Assembly (NCBI RefSeq): GCF_025452195.1
Contig: NZ_CP104969.1
Location: 266,001-330,000, forward strand
DNA length: 64,000 nucleotides
Reading direction: 5' to 3'
From: Phyllobacterium zundukense
Lineage (GTDB): Bacteria > Pseudomonadota > Alphaproteobacteria > Rhizobiales > Rhizobiaceae
Shown here: positions 25,180 through 33,776 of the stretch, one piece after another
Numbering within the stretch: the stretch's first letter is position 1
How the letters are laid out: each line of letters begins with the position of its first letter
Translations under genes and position numbers: made by a program
Notes under the pieces: generated by a model
Seen by the model: only the letters and a program-made list of their open reading frames with translations
The model's database searches: none
What the model was told of the DNA's origin: nothing

Positions 25180-26829
25180 ATGGGTTACGATGCGGATGCG
25201 ATCATCATTGGCGCGGGTCTCGCCGGGCTCGTCGCGGCAACGGAACTCACCGATGCCCGCAAGAAGGTGATCATCCTCGATCAGGAACCGGAGCAGACAC
25301 TCGGGGGCCAGGCCTGGCGATCCTTTGGCGGATTGTTCTTCATCAACTCCCCCGAGCAGCGCCGTCTGCGCATCAAGGATTCGCGTGAACTCGCATTGCA
25401 GGACTGGATGGGCTCGGCGGGTTTCGACCGGCCCGAAGATCACTGGCCGCGCAAATGGGCGGAAGCCTATATCGATTTTGCGTCAGGTGAGAAACGCGCA
25501 TGGCTGCACGCCCAAGGCATGCGCTGGTTTCCTGTCGTCGGCTGGGCCGAACGCGGCGGATCGCTTGCCACCGGCCACGGCAATTCCGTTCCGCGCTTTC
25601 ATATCACCTGGGGCACGGGTCTCGGCGTGGTTGAGCCGTTTATTCGCCGGGCCCGCGAAGCCGAGCAAAAAGGTCTCCTCACTTTTCGCTTCCGGCACCG
25701 CGTAACAGCGCTGGTCAAAAGCGCCGGGATCATCGAAGCGGTCGAAGGCGAAATCCTCCAGCCGAGCGAGGTCAGGCGCAGTGAACCGAGTTCGCGTATT
25801 GCCACCGGCTCGTTCGCCCTGAAGGCGCAGGCGATCATTGTCTGCAGCGGCGGTATCGGCGGCAATCATGATCTGGTACGCAAGAACTGGCCGGCGCGGC
25901 TAGGAACGCCGAAGCACCTCATTAGCGGTGTGCCGGACCATGTCGACGGGTTGATGCTGGGCGTTGCTGAGAAAGCCGGAGCCCATCTCATCAACGAAGA
26001 CCGCATGTGGCACTATGTCGAGGGCGTCAACAATTGGGACCCGATCTGGTCCAAGCACGCCATTCGCATTCTGCCCGGGCCGTCGTCGCTGTGGTTCGAC
26101 GCGCGCGGCGACCGCTTGCCCCCGCCATGCCTGCCCGGTTTCGATACGCTCTCGACGCTCAGCCATATCATGAAGAGCGGCTATGATTATTCCTGGTTCG
26201 TGCTGAACCAGACGATCGCCAAGAAAGAAATTACGCTTTCCGGCTCGGAACAGAATCCGGACTTCACCTCGAAGAGCTGGCGGCAGGTGCTGAAGCGCGC
26301 GCTGGGCGGCGTACCAGCTCCCGTGCAGGCCTTCCTCGACAATGGCGAGGATTTCATCGTCGAAAGGGACCTCTCCGCACTCGTCCGCCGCATGAACGCG
26401 CTGACCGGCGACAATCTGATCCATGAAGACAAGCTGCAGGCGCAGATCATGGCCCGCGACCGCGAGGTGGACAACCCCTATACCAAGGATGCGCAGATCA
26501 CGGCGATCCGCGGCGCTCGCAACTATATCGGTGATCGCCTGGTACGCGTGGTACCGCCGCACAGGATACTCGATCCGAAACATGGCCCCCTGATCGCGGT
26601 GCGCCTGAGCATCCTTACACGGAAATCGCTCGGCGGCATCGAGACGGATTTGAATGCGCGTGTCTTGAAGGCTGACGGCGAACCACTGGCAGGGGTCTAT
26701 GCAGCCGGCGAGGCAGCCGGCTTCGGTGGCGGCGGTATGCATGGCTATAATTCGCTCGAAGGAACCTTCCTCGGCGGCTCTATCTTCTCGGGCCGGACAG
26801 CCGGCAGGGCAGCTGCGAAGGCCACCTAG
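25180..26829 (+). CDS. FAD-binding dehydrogenase (fumarate reductase/KstD-like flavoprotein)
   Basis: A 549-residue FAD_binding_2 family protein. The dinucleotide motif AIIIGAGLAGLVAATEL spans 8-24, with LDQEPEQTLGGQAWRSFGG as the flavin contact, and the C-terminal YAAGEAAGFGGGGMHGYNSLEG closes the site. Relatives reduce or oxidise C=C bonds next to a carbonyl (fumarate reductase, 3-ketosteroid dehydrogenase); this subgroup is an uncharacterised FAD-binding dehydrogenase. GGGGAGG lies 14 nt before ATG 25180. It is followed by a divergent-style regulator gene at 26925 on the same strand, separated by a palindromic operator, so the two are probably not one transcript. Confidence 0.85.
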   Translation: MGYDADAIIIGAGLAGLVAATELTDARKKVIILDQEPEQTLGGQAWRSFGGLFFINSPEQRRLRIKDSRELALQDWMGSAGFDRPEDHWPRKWAEAYIDFASGEKRAWLHAQGMRWFPVVGWAERGGSLATGHGNSVPRFHITWGTGLGVVEPFIRRAREAEQKGLLTFRFRHRVTALVKSAGIIEAVEGEILQPSEVRRSEPSSRIATGSFALKAQAIIVCSGGIGGNHDLVRKNWPARLGTPKHLISGVPDHVDGLMLGVAEKAGAHLINEDRMWHYVEGVNNWDPIWSKHAIRILPGPSSLWFDARGDRLPPPCLPGFDTLSTLSHIMKSGYDYSWFVLNQTIAKKEITLSGSEQNPDFTSKSWRQVLKRALGGVPAPVQAFLDNGEDFIVERDLSALVRRMNALTGDNLIHEDKLQAQIMARDREVDNPYTKDAQITAIRGARNYIGDRLVRVVPPHRILDPKHGPLIAVRLSILTRKSLGGIETDLNARVLKADGEPLAGVYAAGEAAGFGGGGMHGYNSLEGTFLGGSIFSGRTAGRAAAKAT

Positions 26830-26893
26830 TCCTCTTTCCCATTCGTCGATCGTCATTATATTCCATCTTGCGATCCGGAATGAAATGCATAAG

Positions 26894-26912
26894 ATGTTGT
26901 CACTGACAACAT
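26894..26912. promoter_or_regulatory. Perfect 19-bp palindromic operator before the MarR-GNAT gene
   Basis: ATGTTGTCA-C-TGACAACAT is a perfect inverted repeat ending 12 bp before ATG 26925, thus overlapping the ribosome-binding region or the transcription start. Its TTGTC..GACAA form fits MarR-family sites; autorepression by the encoded protein is inferred. Confidence 0.75.
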
Positions 26913-26924
26913 AGAGCGGATAAC

Positions 26925-27845
26925 ATGAACGCAGTTGACGAATTTCGTAGTTTCAATCGCTTTTTTACGAGGGAAATCGGACTGCTCGACAAGCACCTGC
27001 TTGCCAGCGACTACACCTTGGCAGAGGGCCGCGTATTATACGAACTTGCGAACAATGGCGAACAGACGGCCGCCGATATCGGTCGCAGTCTGCACATGGA
27101 CAAGGCCCATCTCAGCCGGATCGTCTCACGCTTCGAAAAACGCAAGCTGGTGCGCGTTCGTGCCAGCACAACGCATGGACGGCAGCGTCTCATAACGCTG
27201 ACCCCGGCGGGCCAAGAGGTCTTTTCCGGTCTTAACCGGCGCTCGCAGCTTCAGATGGAGCAAATCCTTGCACCGCTCGACGACGATGCGCGCAAACGGC
27301 TGATATCGTCCATGCGTCAGATCAGAAACCTTATCGACGCCGACAACCATGTGCCGGACGAGGTGACATATCGCGGCCTCCAGCCCGGCGATCTTGGCTG
27401 GGTCATCCACCGGCAGGCAGTGCTTTACTATCAGGAATATGGTCTGGACTGGTCCTATGAGGCGCTGGTCGCTGAAATCCTGTCGAAATTCGTCACCAAT
27501 TTCAATCCGGAACGCGAAGCAGCGTGGATCGCCGAATATGCTGGTTCGATCGCGGGGTCGATATTCCTCGTCCAGAGCGAGGATCCTGAAGTCGCGAAGC
27601 TGCGCCTTCTCTATGTCGAACCGAGAGCGCGTGGCCTTGGCATCGGTCGAACGCTCGTTGCAACCTGTGTCGCGCGCGCGAGGGAAGTCGGCTACCGGCA
27701 GATCAAACTCTGGACAAACGACGTCCTCGTCTCGGCACGCCGCATATACGAGGCGGCCGGATTTCGTCTGGTCGATCAAGAAAAGCATCATTCCTTCGGC
27801 CAGGATCTGGTGGGGCAAACATGGGTGCTTGATCTTCAGGCATAG
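26925..27845 (+). CDS. MarR-type HTH / GNAT N-acetyltransferase fusion protein
   Basis: A 306-residue two-domain protein. Residues ~1-145 are a MarR winged helix (YTLAEGRVLYELANNGEQTAADIGRSL... recognition helix KAHLSRIVSRFEKRKLV, wing HGRQRLITLTPAG). Residues ~150-305 are a GNAT domain starting YRGLQPGDLGWVIHRQAVLYYQEYG, with acetyl-CoA motif VEPRARGLGIGRTLV and the C-terminal LYEAAGF-like segment IYEAAGFRLVD. Such fusions are widespread; the acetyltransferase part probably modifies a small molecule sensed or detoxified by the regulator. A perfect palindrome lies immediately upstream. Confidence 0.9.
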   Translation: MNAVDEFRSFNRFFTREIGLLDKHLLASDYTLAEGRVLYELANNGEQTAADIGRSLHMDKAHLSRIVSRFEKRKLVRVRASTTHGRQRLITLTPAGQEVFSGLNRRSQLQMEQILAPLDDDARKRLISSMRQIRNLIDADNHVPDEVTYRGLQPGDLGWVIHRQAVLYYQEYGLDWSYEALVAEILSKFVTNFNPEREAAWIAEYAGSIAGSIFLVQSEDPEVAKLRLLYVEPRARGLGIGRTLVATCVARAREVGYRQIKLWTNDVLVSARRIYEAAGFRLVDQEKHHSFGQDLVGQTWVLDLQA

Positions 27846-27881
27846 CCCCCGGCGGGCACAATCACACGCAACTTCTGCCGA

Positions 27882-29284
27882 TCACTTCTTCACCTGCTCG
27901 ACATCCGACAGGACCCAGGTTTTATCGAACAACGCTTTGGTCGGGGCGTAGAGACGGAACATGAGCTCGAAATCCCGCTTCGAATCCGTCGGAATCCAGT
28001 TGGTGTCCTTGCCCTTCGGCGCCCTGGGCCCGACGAATATGTCGACAGAACCGTCCGCATTCTTCTGCAAGTCGGGAATTTGCGATGAACGGCTTGCGCG
28101 AGGCATATTGCGGATCAGCGCGTGGGTTTCGCGTCATAGGCGGTCAGCGACCAGTATTGCTCGACAGGCACGTTGGCGGGGACACTGAGGCGATACGTCT
28201 TGGAGCCGTCGAAGGCATGGCCGTCCTTGTCCTTTATCGAGATCAGGTAGAACTGCCCTGCCCCGAGGCGCTTGATGCCAACATAGGCGTAGCTATAGGT
28301 CAGGCCGCGGATGTCGACGGGATATGCATCTGGCTCGTCAAATGACGCCTGCGCCGCCTTGACCAGTTCAGGGTCTGCAGGGAAGTTCCATCGCCCGTTC
28401 TCGTAGAAGGGCTTCAATCCGCTATTGTATCGAGCTTCAAGCCATTCATGCGCTTCGTGAATTCCGGCTTCAAGCTGCTTGCTCGTTGCCGCGTCCGGCT
28501 TGAACGCCTTGCCCTTTTCAATGCCCAGCGACTTCAGCTGATCGATCATCACCCGATCGCGTAGCAACCAGGGTTCGTCCTGGATGATCCGGTCAAGAGA
28601 CTTGAAGAAGCTCGCGTCATACCGGATGGTGGAATCGAAGAGAACGTCCCTGGCGTCGGTGAAGGTCGTTTCCGGCGGATTGGCGGCCTGCGACAACGGA
28701 TATACCTTCAACCGCTTGGCATAAGCGACCGATTTTTCGATATCGGCATCACTGTGACTGACAAGGTTGGAGCGGAGCAGCGCATACCCGCCATAGGTAT
28801 CCGATCTGAGCGGAATGTAGCCGTCCGGAACCTTCTCTGTGTAACCCGGCGGCAGAATGAGGTATTTGCCGCCTTTGCCCTCGTCCGCCCCGGATGTTCC
28901 CGCATCTTCAAGCGGCATCTGCCATGCGTTAACGATGTTACCATTGATCGATCCGCCTTCAGCTGGAGGCACCTCGATCACAACCGGTCCGACATCCTTC
29001 GTGTTGGTGAAGGTCATGAGATAGATCGCATCGGGATTTGGCGTCAGCGTCTGATTGTGCCAATCGAGTGGGCGCGACCAGTACACGATCTGGTTGACCT
29101 TGCCTTTGGTCTTGGTCAGCATCTCCTGCAACATCAGATCGTAGTTGACGGCCGGAATCCCCCAGATGACGGCCTCCACGGCTCGACGCTCGATGGTACG
29201 CTGTGCCAATTCCTTGGGTGAGAAGGCATGAGCGGCCGATGATATCGCCCCCAAAGCAAACACCACAAACAAGAGTTTTCGCAT
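27882..29284 (-). pseudogene. DUF1254/DUF1214 secreted protein, frameshifted near the 3' end
   Basis: Frame one starts at ATG 29284 (GGAGA upstream) with a signal peptide (RKLLFVVFALGAISSAAHAF) and covers DUF1254 and most of DUF1214, ending at a premature TGA at 28115 just after TAYDAKPTR. The expected C-terminus continues in another frame from about 28124 to 27882: THALIRNMPRASRSSQ, DGSVDIFVGPRAPKG, FRLYAPTKALFDKTW. One missing base in the AAA run at 28127-28129 (TTT on the given strand) would restore YDAKTHALIRNMP. The family is periplasmic and of unknown function. Either a recent pseudogene or a sequencing error at a homopolymer; the rest of the gene looks intact. Confidence 0.85.
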
Positions 29285-29409
29285 GCCGGTCTCCATCTTC
29301 TGGACCGGCATGGTTCTACAATGATACGTGGTGCGGAAGTACGTTACAGTTAAATGCCGTCGTACACGCCCTCGCCAATTGCCACCAATTGGCGAGGACA
29401 GAACGCCGT

Positions 29410-29685
29410 CTAGGCCGATGCCTGAAAAGTCTCCTGATAGCGCAGCCATTTTGACTGCAGCACAAACCAGAGCTCGGGCATGATGCCAAGTGTTTTGTCG
29501 ATGCGTGTTGCAATGTCGAGTGTGATCGGATGCTGGCCGGCAATGATGGCGTCGATGATTGCCACGGGCATCTCGACCCGCCGCGCAAAATCCTCGGTCG
29601 AAAGACCGTTACATTCGATGCACTGACGCAAATGCTCGCCAGGATGGATCGCCCAGTGCGGCGTCCAGCGATTTGCTGTGTTCAT
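29410..29685 (-). CDS. higA: HigA-family antitoxin-like HTH protein (orphan)
   Basis: A 91-residue Xre/Cro-type protein with the HigA/VapI N-terminal signature HPGEHLRQCIECNGLS and helix-turn-helix region about residues 28-70 (STEDFARRVEMPVAIIDAII, ITLDIATRIDKTLG). HigA antitoxins bind a HigB mRNA-cleaving toxin and repress their own operon. A higB gene would be expected directly upstream, but the 116 bp between this gene and the arsC-like gene encodes no toxin-like peptide on either strand, so it is a solitary antitoxin or a plain regulator. Confidence 0.8.
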   Translation of the reverse strand: MNTANRWTPHWAIHPGEHLRQCIECNGLSTEDFARRVEMPVAIIDAIIAGQHPITLDIATRIDKTLGIMPELWFVLQSKWLRYQETFQASA

Positions 29686-29801
29686 CTGCTTTACCGATCA
29701 GGTTTGATTCGTGTACCCGAAAAATAACCGGCGGCCATGTCAGACGGATGAAAAATTCATGGCGCAAAAGCGGCGGCAGCTTTCCGCAAGTCACGTTGTG
29801 G

Positions 29802-30299
29802 TTACGTGGACTTGCCGATTTCATCGACGTGATGCTGGATGCTCATGCGATCGAGGGATTTGAGCGGAAGGTTGATGAAAATCTTCAACCGGCGATCCAG
29901 TTCCATCATCGTGCGGGAAAACGCCTGCTTGCGCTCCCATGGCTCACCGGTTGCCAGGACAGGATCGGACGACTCCCAATGAGCCGTGACCGGAACGCCT
30001 GGCCATTCGGGCATGGGCTCCCCTGCGGCGTCATCATTCAACGTGAAAACGAAATCGAGGTCACGCGCGCCTTCAAGGCCGAACTCGCGGTAATGTTTGG
30101 GGTGCAGGCCATCCACCGGAAAGCCGGTCTGCTCGAGCAATTCCTTCGTTTCAGGATCGATCGCGTCCGCGGGCTCCGTGCCGGCGCTATAGGCAACGAA
30201 GTGGGGCTTTCCGATGCGATTGAGAACCGCCTCGGCCATCATGCTCCTTGCAGAATTGCGATGCGAGAGAAACAGGACGTGGAAGACTTTATCGTTCAC
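29802..30299 (-). CDS. ArsC-like low-molecular-weight phosphatase family protein with Cys-to-Ser change
   Basis: A 165-residue protein of the LMW tyrosine phosphatase/arsenate reductase fold. The P-loop reads VLFLSHRNSARS: Ser12 occupies the place of the nucleophilic Cys, and the second redox Cys region (TVCDNAAGE in relatives) reads TLNDDAAGE. The family's later blocks remain, e.g. WPGVPVTAHWESSDPV, with the general-acid Asp. Without the thiol neither phosphatase nor arsenate reduction by the usual route is possible; a phospho-ligand binding or regulatory role is inferred. Start is GTG 30299 with AAGGAG 8 nt upstream. No other ars genes are near. Confidence 0.82.
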   Translation of the reverse strand: MNDKVFHVLFLSHRNSARSMMAEAVLNRIGKPHFVAYSAGTEPADAIDPETKELLEQTGFPVDGLHPKHYREFGLEGARDLDFVFTLNDDAAGEPMPEWPGVPVTAHWESSDPVLATGEPWERKQAFSRTMMELDRRLKIFINLPLKSLDRMSIQHHVDEIGKST

Positions 30300-30493
30300 G
30301 GCGGCATCTCCTTGTTCTGGCTAGAGGCAGAGATATTCCAACACAGTATGATTCAAAAATGTGACACCAACTCGACGAAAGGCGTTAAACGCTGTGCTAA
30401 AGCATGGCCTGAGCTGGTTAAATGGCCGGATTCGTGTATGATTCGCCAAGTTGTCAAAGCGTACCTGCGTCATGTGAACCATGGGGAGACAGG

Positions 30494-30934
30494 ATGCCCG
30501 ACAGACACGAATTTCATAGAGTAGAAATTTGCGGCCGTATCTTCACAGGATCCATTTCTGCCGAGGGTCCGTGTCTGAAAATGCTTGAGAACCGCACCTA
30601 TGGTCGCGGTGTTCCCTTGGGCGCGGCACTCTCGATCTCCAAGGGTGCCGGCAGGACCTATTATGCGATCTGCAAATACAACGAACCGTATATCCTATTG
30701 CCGCGCTTTACCGATGAAGACGTCGAAATTGTCGCCCGGGAATTCGGTATCCCGATTTCGGGAAGGATCCGTCCGCGGTCATTCACGGAAAGTCCCGCCT
30801 GGGTCGCTTTGAGAAAATGGGCGAAAGAACATCCCGGGATTGCCCGAGCCTGCTCCCACACCGACAGCTATATTCCAGGGTGGTACCGGATGGTTGCCAA
30901 GGAAAACAGCGCAGGCTTGCTGCAGCGCGTTTAG
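30494..30934 (+). CDS. Hypothetical protein, 146 aa
   Basis: I do not recognise this protein. It has no signal peptide or membrane helix and looks like a compact soluble alpha/beta protein rich in aromatic residues and arginine. It contains VEICGRIFTGSISAEG, the segment FTDEDVEIVAREFGIPISGR and a C-terminal SYIPGWYRMVAKEN. The start ATG 30494 is preceded by GGGGAGACAGG; longer in-frame starts lack a site. It stands alone between a divergent arsC-like gene and a strong terminator, so it is a single-gene unit. Confidence 0.65.
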   Translation: MPDRHEFHRVEICGRIFTGSISAEGPCLKMLENRTYGRGVPLGAALSISKGAGRTYYAICKYNEPYILLPRFTDEDVEIVAREFGIPISGRIRPRSFTESPAWVALRKWAKEHPGIARACSHTDSYIPGWYRMVAKENSAGLLQRV

Positions 30935-30935
30935 A

Positions 30936-30970
30936 GGCTAGAGCAAAACTTGCTCTAGCCTTTGTTTTTA
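30936..30970 (+). terminator. Rho-independent terminator of the 146-aa hypothetical gene
   Basis: A perfect 11-bp stem (30936-30946 with 30950-30960), AAC loop and TTTGTTTTTA tail start 2 bp after the stop at 30934. The tail also forms the edge of the adjacent palindromic repeat. Confidence 0.88.
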
Positions 30971-31020
30971 CGCAATTCCGATTGGGAAAACCGGAGCCCG
31001 CTTTTCCTGGAATTGCTCTA
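30960..31020. repeat. Rhizobial palindromic intergenic element (RIME-like)
   Basis: Read on the minus strand the segment has TAGAGCAATTCC, GGAAAAG, GGTTTTCC and CGGAATTGCGTAAAAAC in that order: outer arms GCAATTCC (30972-30979) and GGAATTGC (31009-31016) and nested inner arms around GGGAAAACC and CTTTTCC. I recognise this arrangement as a mosaic element repeated in many Rhizobiales genomes. Only one copy was noticed here. Its edge supplies the TAG stop of the ABC exporter gene at 31018. Confidence 0.7.
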
Positions 31021-32931
31021 GCGGTAGCCTGCGGCCTGCAACTCGAAAAGCTCGGCATAGCGGCCGGCCTGCGCGACGAGTTCCTCATGCGTGCCGGCAG
31101 CTTCAACCTTGCCATCGGCGAGAACGAGAATACGGTCGGCCATGCGCACGCTGGAAAATCGATGGGAAATGAGGATTGCCGTCTTGCCTTCGCTGAGTTC
31201 CTTGAAACGCCGGAACACCTCGAACTCGGAGCGGGCATCGAGCGCCGCCGTCGGCTCATCGAGGATCAGTACCTCGGCCTCGCGCATATAGGCTCTGGCG
31301 ATGGCAATCTTCTGCCATTCGCCGCCGGATAGCTCAACGCCGTTCTTGAAACGCTTGCCGATCATCTGCTCGTACTGGCCGGGAAGCCTGGCGATGACGC
31401 CATCGGCCTGGCTGCGCGACGCGGCTTGCGCGATGCGGGGATGATCGTCCCGATAGGCGATCCTGCCAACCGCAATATTATCGGAAGCACTGAGATTATA
31501 GCGCACGAAATCCTGGAAGATGACGCCCATATTGCCGCGCAATGCCTCGAGATCATATTCGCGCAGATCATGGCCATCGAGCAGGATACGGCCTTCATCC
31601 GGATCGTAAAGCCGGGTGAGAAGCTTCACCAAGGTCGTCTTGCCGGCGCCATTTTCACCGACAAGCGCCACCACTTCGCCGGCATGCAAGGTGAAGCTGA
31701 GATGGCGGACCGCCCAGCGCTCGGCGCCGGGATAGATGAATCCGACATCGTCGAACACGAAGCCCTGACGGATTGGGTGCGGGAAAGGACGTGGATTTTC
31801 CGGCGAGAGGATCTCCGGCTTGACCTCGAAGAAGGCGAACAGGTCATCGAGATAGAGCGCCTGTCCCGCCGTGCTTGAAAAGCTCGTCAGCAGCCCTTCG
31901 AGCAGGGTGCGCAGACGCCGGAACGAGCCTGCGAGAAAGGTCAGATCACCAATGGAAAACTCCCCGCCCAGCGTACGCAGGACGATATAGGCATATGCCA
32001 GATAATAGCCGACGGTACCCATCGCGGTGAAGAGGCCGCCCCAGCTGGCACGGCGCAGCGCGAGCACGCGATTGGCGGCATAGAAATCGGTAGCGAGACG
32101 CACGTAGCGGTCAATCAGGAAACTGTGCAGCCCGAAGATCTTGACTTCCTTGGCGGTCTCGACGCTGGCTGCGGTCTGCCGCACATAGTCGAGTTCGCGC
32201 CGCTCCGGCGTGCGGACAAAATCGAGCGAATAGCTTTGGGCGTTGAAATGCGCTTCCCCCAGAAAGGCCGGAACCAGAGCCAGAAACAACAGGACGATGA
32301 GCCAGGGTGCATACACGATCAGGCCCGCGGCGAAGCTCGCGACCGTCACCATGTCCTGTGCCTGGCTGAGCAATTGCCCCATCAGCGTCATGCGCCCGCT
32401 CGACTGGCGACGGGCCCGCTCCAGCTGATCCTGAAACTCGGCGTCCTCGAAATCCTCCAGATCAAGCGTTGCCGCATGCTGCATCAGGCGAACGCTCGAG
32501 GTGTTGGACACGCGTTCCGATAGCAGGCTGTCGATCAGGGACACGACGCGTCCAAGAATATCCGACAAAACAGCAAGCGCGAATTCGGCAAGAAGCAGCA
32601 GACCCAGCCAGTTCAGGAGGCCGCTGTTCAGCCACTCCAACACAGTTTGCGGCTTGTTTGGCGTTTGCACCAGCAAAACCACATCATCGATGATAAGCTT
32701 GCCAACAAACAGCGTTATCACGGGCAGGAGTGCCCGGCCCAGACGCAGGACGAGCGATGTCGCAGTTAGATGCGGGCTTGTACGCCATACCATCAACAGG
32801 AATGGCCAGAGATTCTTCAGAGCCCCAAAACGTTCCCGGAGGGTGTGGACCTCTGGCAAGGGCGGCCCTCCCAGGGCTCGCCCGGGTGGCCCCCGCGGAA
32901 CCCGTCCGCCACTGCTATAAGTCCTCGGCAT
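31018..32931 (-). CDS. ABC exporter, fused permease-ATPase
   Basis: A 637-residue half-transporter. A Gly/Pro-rich N-terminal stretch (~1-25) precedes a transmembrane domain of about six helices (residues ~40-350), then an ATPase domain: Walker A GENGAGKTT (~445-455), Q-loop GVIFQDFVRYNLSA, signature LSGGEWQKIAIARA, Walker B VLILDEPTAALDA and H-loop LISHRFS. It resembles bacterial multidrug/lipid or bacteriocin-type exporters that homodimerise; substrate unknown. ATG 32931 has no clear ribosome site, so the start may be imprecise. The stop lies in a rhizobial repeat. Confidence 0.9.
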   Translation of the reverse strand: MPRTYSSGGRVPRGPPGRALGGPPLPEVHTLRERFGALKNLWPFLLMVWRTSPHLTATSLVLRLGRALLPVITLFVGKLIIDDVVLLVQTPNKPQTVLEWLNSGLLNWLGLLLLAEFALAVLSDILGRVVSLIDSLLSERVSNTSSVRLMQHAATLDLEDFEDAEFQDQLERARRQSSGRMTLMGQLLSQAQDMVTVASFAAGLIVYAPWLIVLLFLALVPAFLGEAHFNAQSYSLDFVRTPERRELDYVRQTAASVETAKEVKIFGLHSFLIDRYVRLATDFYAANRVLALRRASWGGLFTAMGTVGYYLAYAYIVLRTLGGEFSIGDLTFLAGSFRRLRTLLEGLLTSFSSTAGQALYLDDLFAFFEVKPEILSPENPRPFPHPIRQGFVFDDVGFIYPGAERWAVRHLSFTLHAGEVVALVGENGAGKTTLVKLLTRLYDPDEGRILLDGHDLREYDLEALRGNMGVIFQDFVRYNLSASDNIAVGRIAYRDDHPRIAQAASRSQADGVIARLPGQYEQMIGKRFKNGVELSGGEWQKIAIARAYMREAEVLILDEPTAALDARSEFEVFRRFKELSEGKTAILISHRFSSVRMADRILVLADGKVEAAGTHEELVAQAGRYAELFELQAAGYR

Positions 32932-33026
32932 GCGAGATAATCCTGTTTTCCGGCGGCTGTTGTCAATCGCGCGAAATTGGGGAGCAAACGGCCAGGGAAC
33001 CTAGAGGTCTGAAAATTAGTCGCGGC

Positions 33027-33389
33027 TTAGCGCTGCTTGGCCTTGCGGGCAGCATAACGCCGGTCGCGCTCCGCCTTGCGTTCAGCTTCATCGGCAAGGA
33101 CACGCGCGACATGTCTGTTTGCTTCGACCTTGGCGGCTTCCGCTTCGGCCAGGGCGGCCTCGGCCAACGCATCGGCTTCTGCCTGCTTGCGGGCCAGTTC
33201 TTCTTGCGCCAACCGCTCTTTTTCCGCACGCCGCGCTTCACGCGCCGCTGCGATTGCCTCCCGCTCGGCACGTTTTGCCTGCATCTCGGGGTCAGTCGGC
33301 TTGGGTGCACTATCGAACTTCTTGAGAAGCAGTTTCTTCGCCTCGGCTGCAGCAGTGCGGCGCTCAGCCAATTCCTTGAGATTTTTCAA
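33027..33389 (-). CDS. DUF6481-like coiled-coil protein
   Basis: A 120-residue, highly charged Ala/Glu/Lys/Arg-rich protein predicted to be one long helix or coiled coil (REARRAEKERLAQEELARKQ pattern in the middle), with basic C-terminus RRYAARKAKQR. It matches my memory of DUF6481 proteins that lie beside cold-shock genes in rhizobia; nucleic-acid binding is a guess from its charge. The only in-frame start after the upstream stop is TTG 33389, with AAGGA about 10 nt upstream. It lies downstream of cspA on the same strand, but a terminator separates them. Confidence 0.7.
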   Translation of the reverse strand: MKNLKELAERRTAAAEAKKLLLKKFDSAPKPTDPEMQAKRAEREAIAAAREARRAEKERLAQEELARKQAEADALAEAALAEAEAAKVEANRHVARVLADEAERKAERDRRYAARKAKQR

Positions 33390-33456
33390 CCGGTGGTCAT
33401 CCTTGTTCGTATATTGAGCGAGCTGTTTGAGCTCGCGAGGTCAAATTCCATTGAAA

Positions 33457-33478
33457 AGGCCAGGCATCGGCCTGGCCT
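33457..33478 (-). terminator. Rho-independent terminator of cspA
   Basis: AGGCCAGGC (33457-33465) pairs with GCCTGGCCT (33470-33478) over a 4-nt loop, and on the minus strand TTTTC follows. It lies about 60 bp after the cspA stop. Confidence 0.8.
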
Positions 33479-33538
33479 CCGTCATAATTTCAGTTTACGC
33501 CATGGTCACCTTCTTGGCGACCACAAACTGAACGCTGA

Positions 33539-33748
33539 TCAGGCAGCGCTCAATTGATCGGCTGACATCTTGCCCGACTTCTTGTCGCGCACCAGCTCGT
33601 AATTGATCTTCTGGCCATCATTGAGGCTGCGCAATCCAGCGCGCTCAACAGCAGAGATATGCACGAACACATCCGCACCGCCGTCCTCAGGTTGAATAAA
33701 ACCAAAACCTTTTGTGGAATTGAACCATTTAACTGTGCCTGTGGCCAT
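33539..33748 (-). CDS. cspA: Cold-shock protein CspA family
   Basis: A 69-residue single-domain cold-shock protein. Both RNA-binding motifs are intact: RNP1 KGFGFI (13-18) and RNP2 VFVHI (27-31), with W8 and the usual [10 protein letters not shown] start. It binds single-stranded RNA/DNA and melts RNA structure. GGGAGGG lies before ATG 33748, and the leader contains a 9-bp inverted repeat at 33777-33802, in line with post-transcriptional control known for csp genes. Confidence 0.96.
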   Translation of the reverse strand: MATGTVKWFNSTKGFGFIQPEDGGADVFVHISAVERAGLRSLNDGQKINYELVRDKKSGKMSADQLSAA

Positions 33749-33776
33749 ATTAAGCCCTCCCTGCCAACTTCAACCT

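Noticed and set aside
28115..29449. DUF1254 protein starting at 29449
   Set aside because: The upstream extension hides the signal peptide; ATG 29284 with GGAGA in front gives a normal secreted start.
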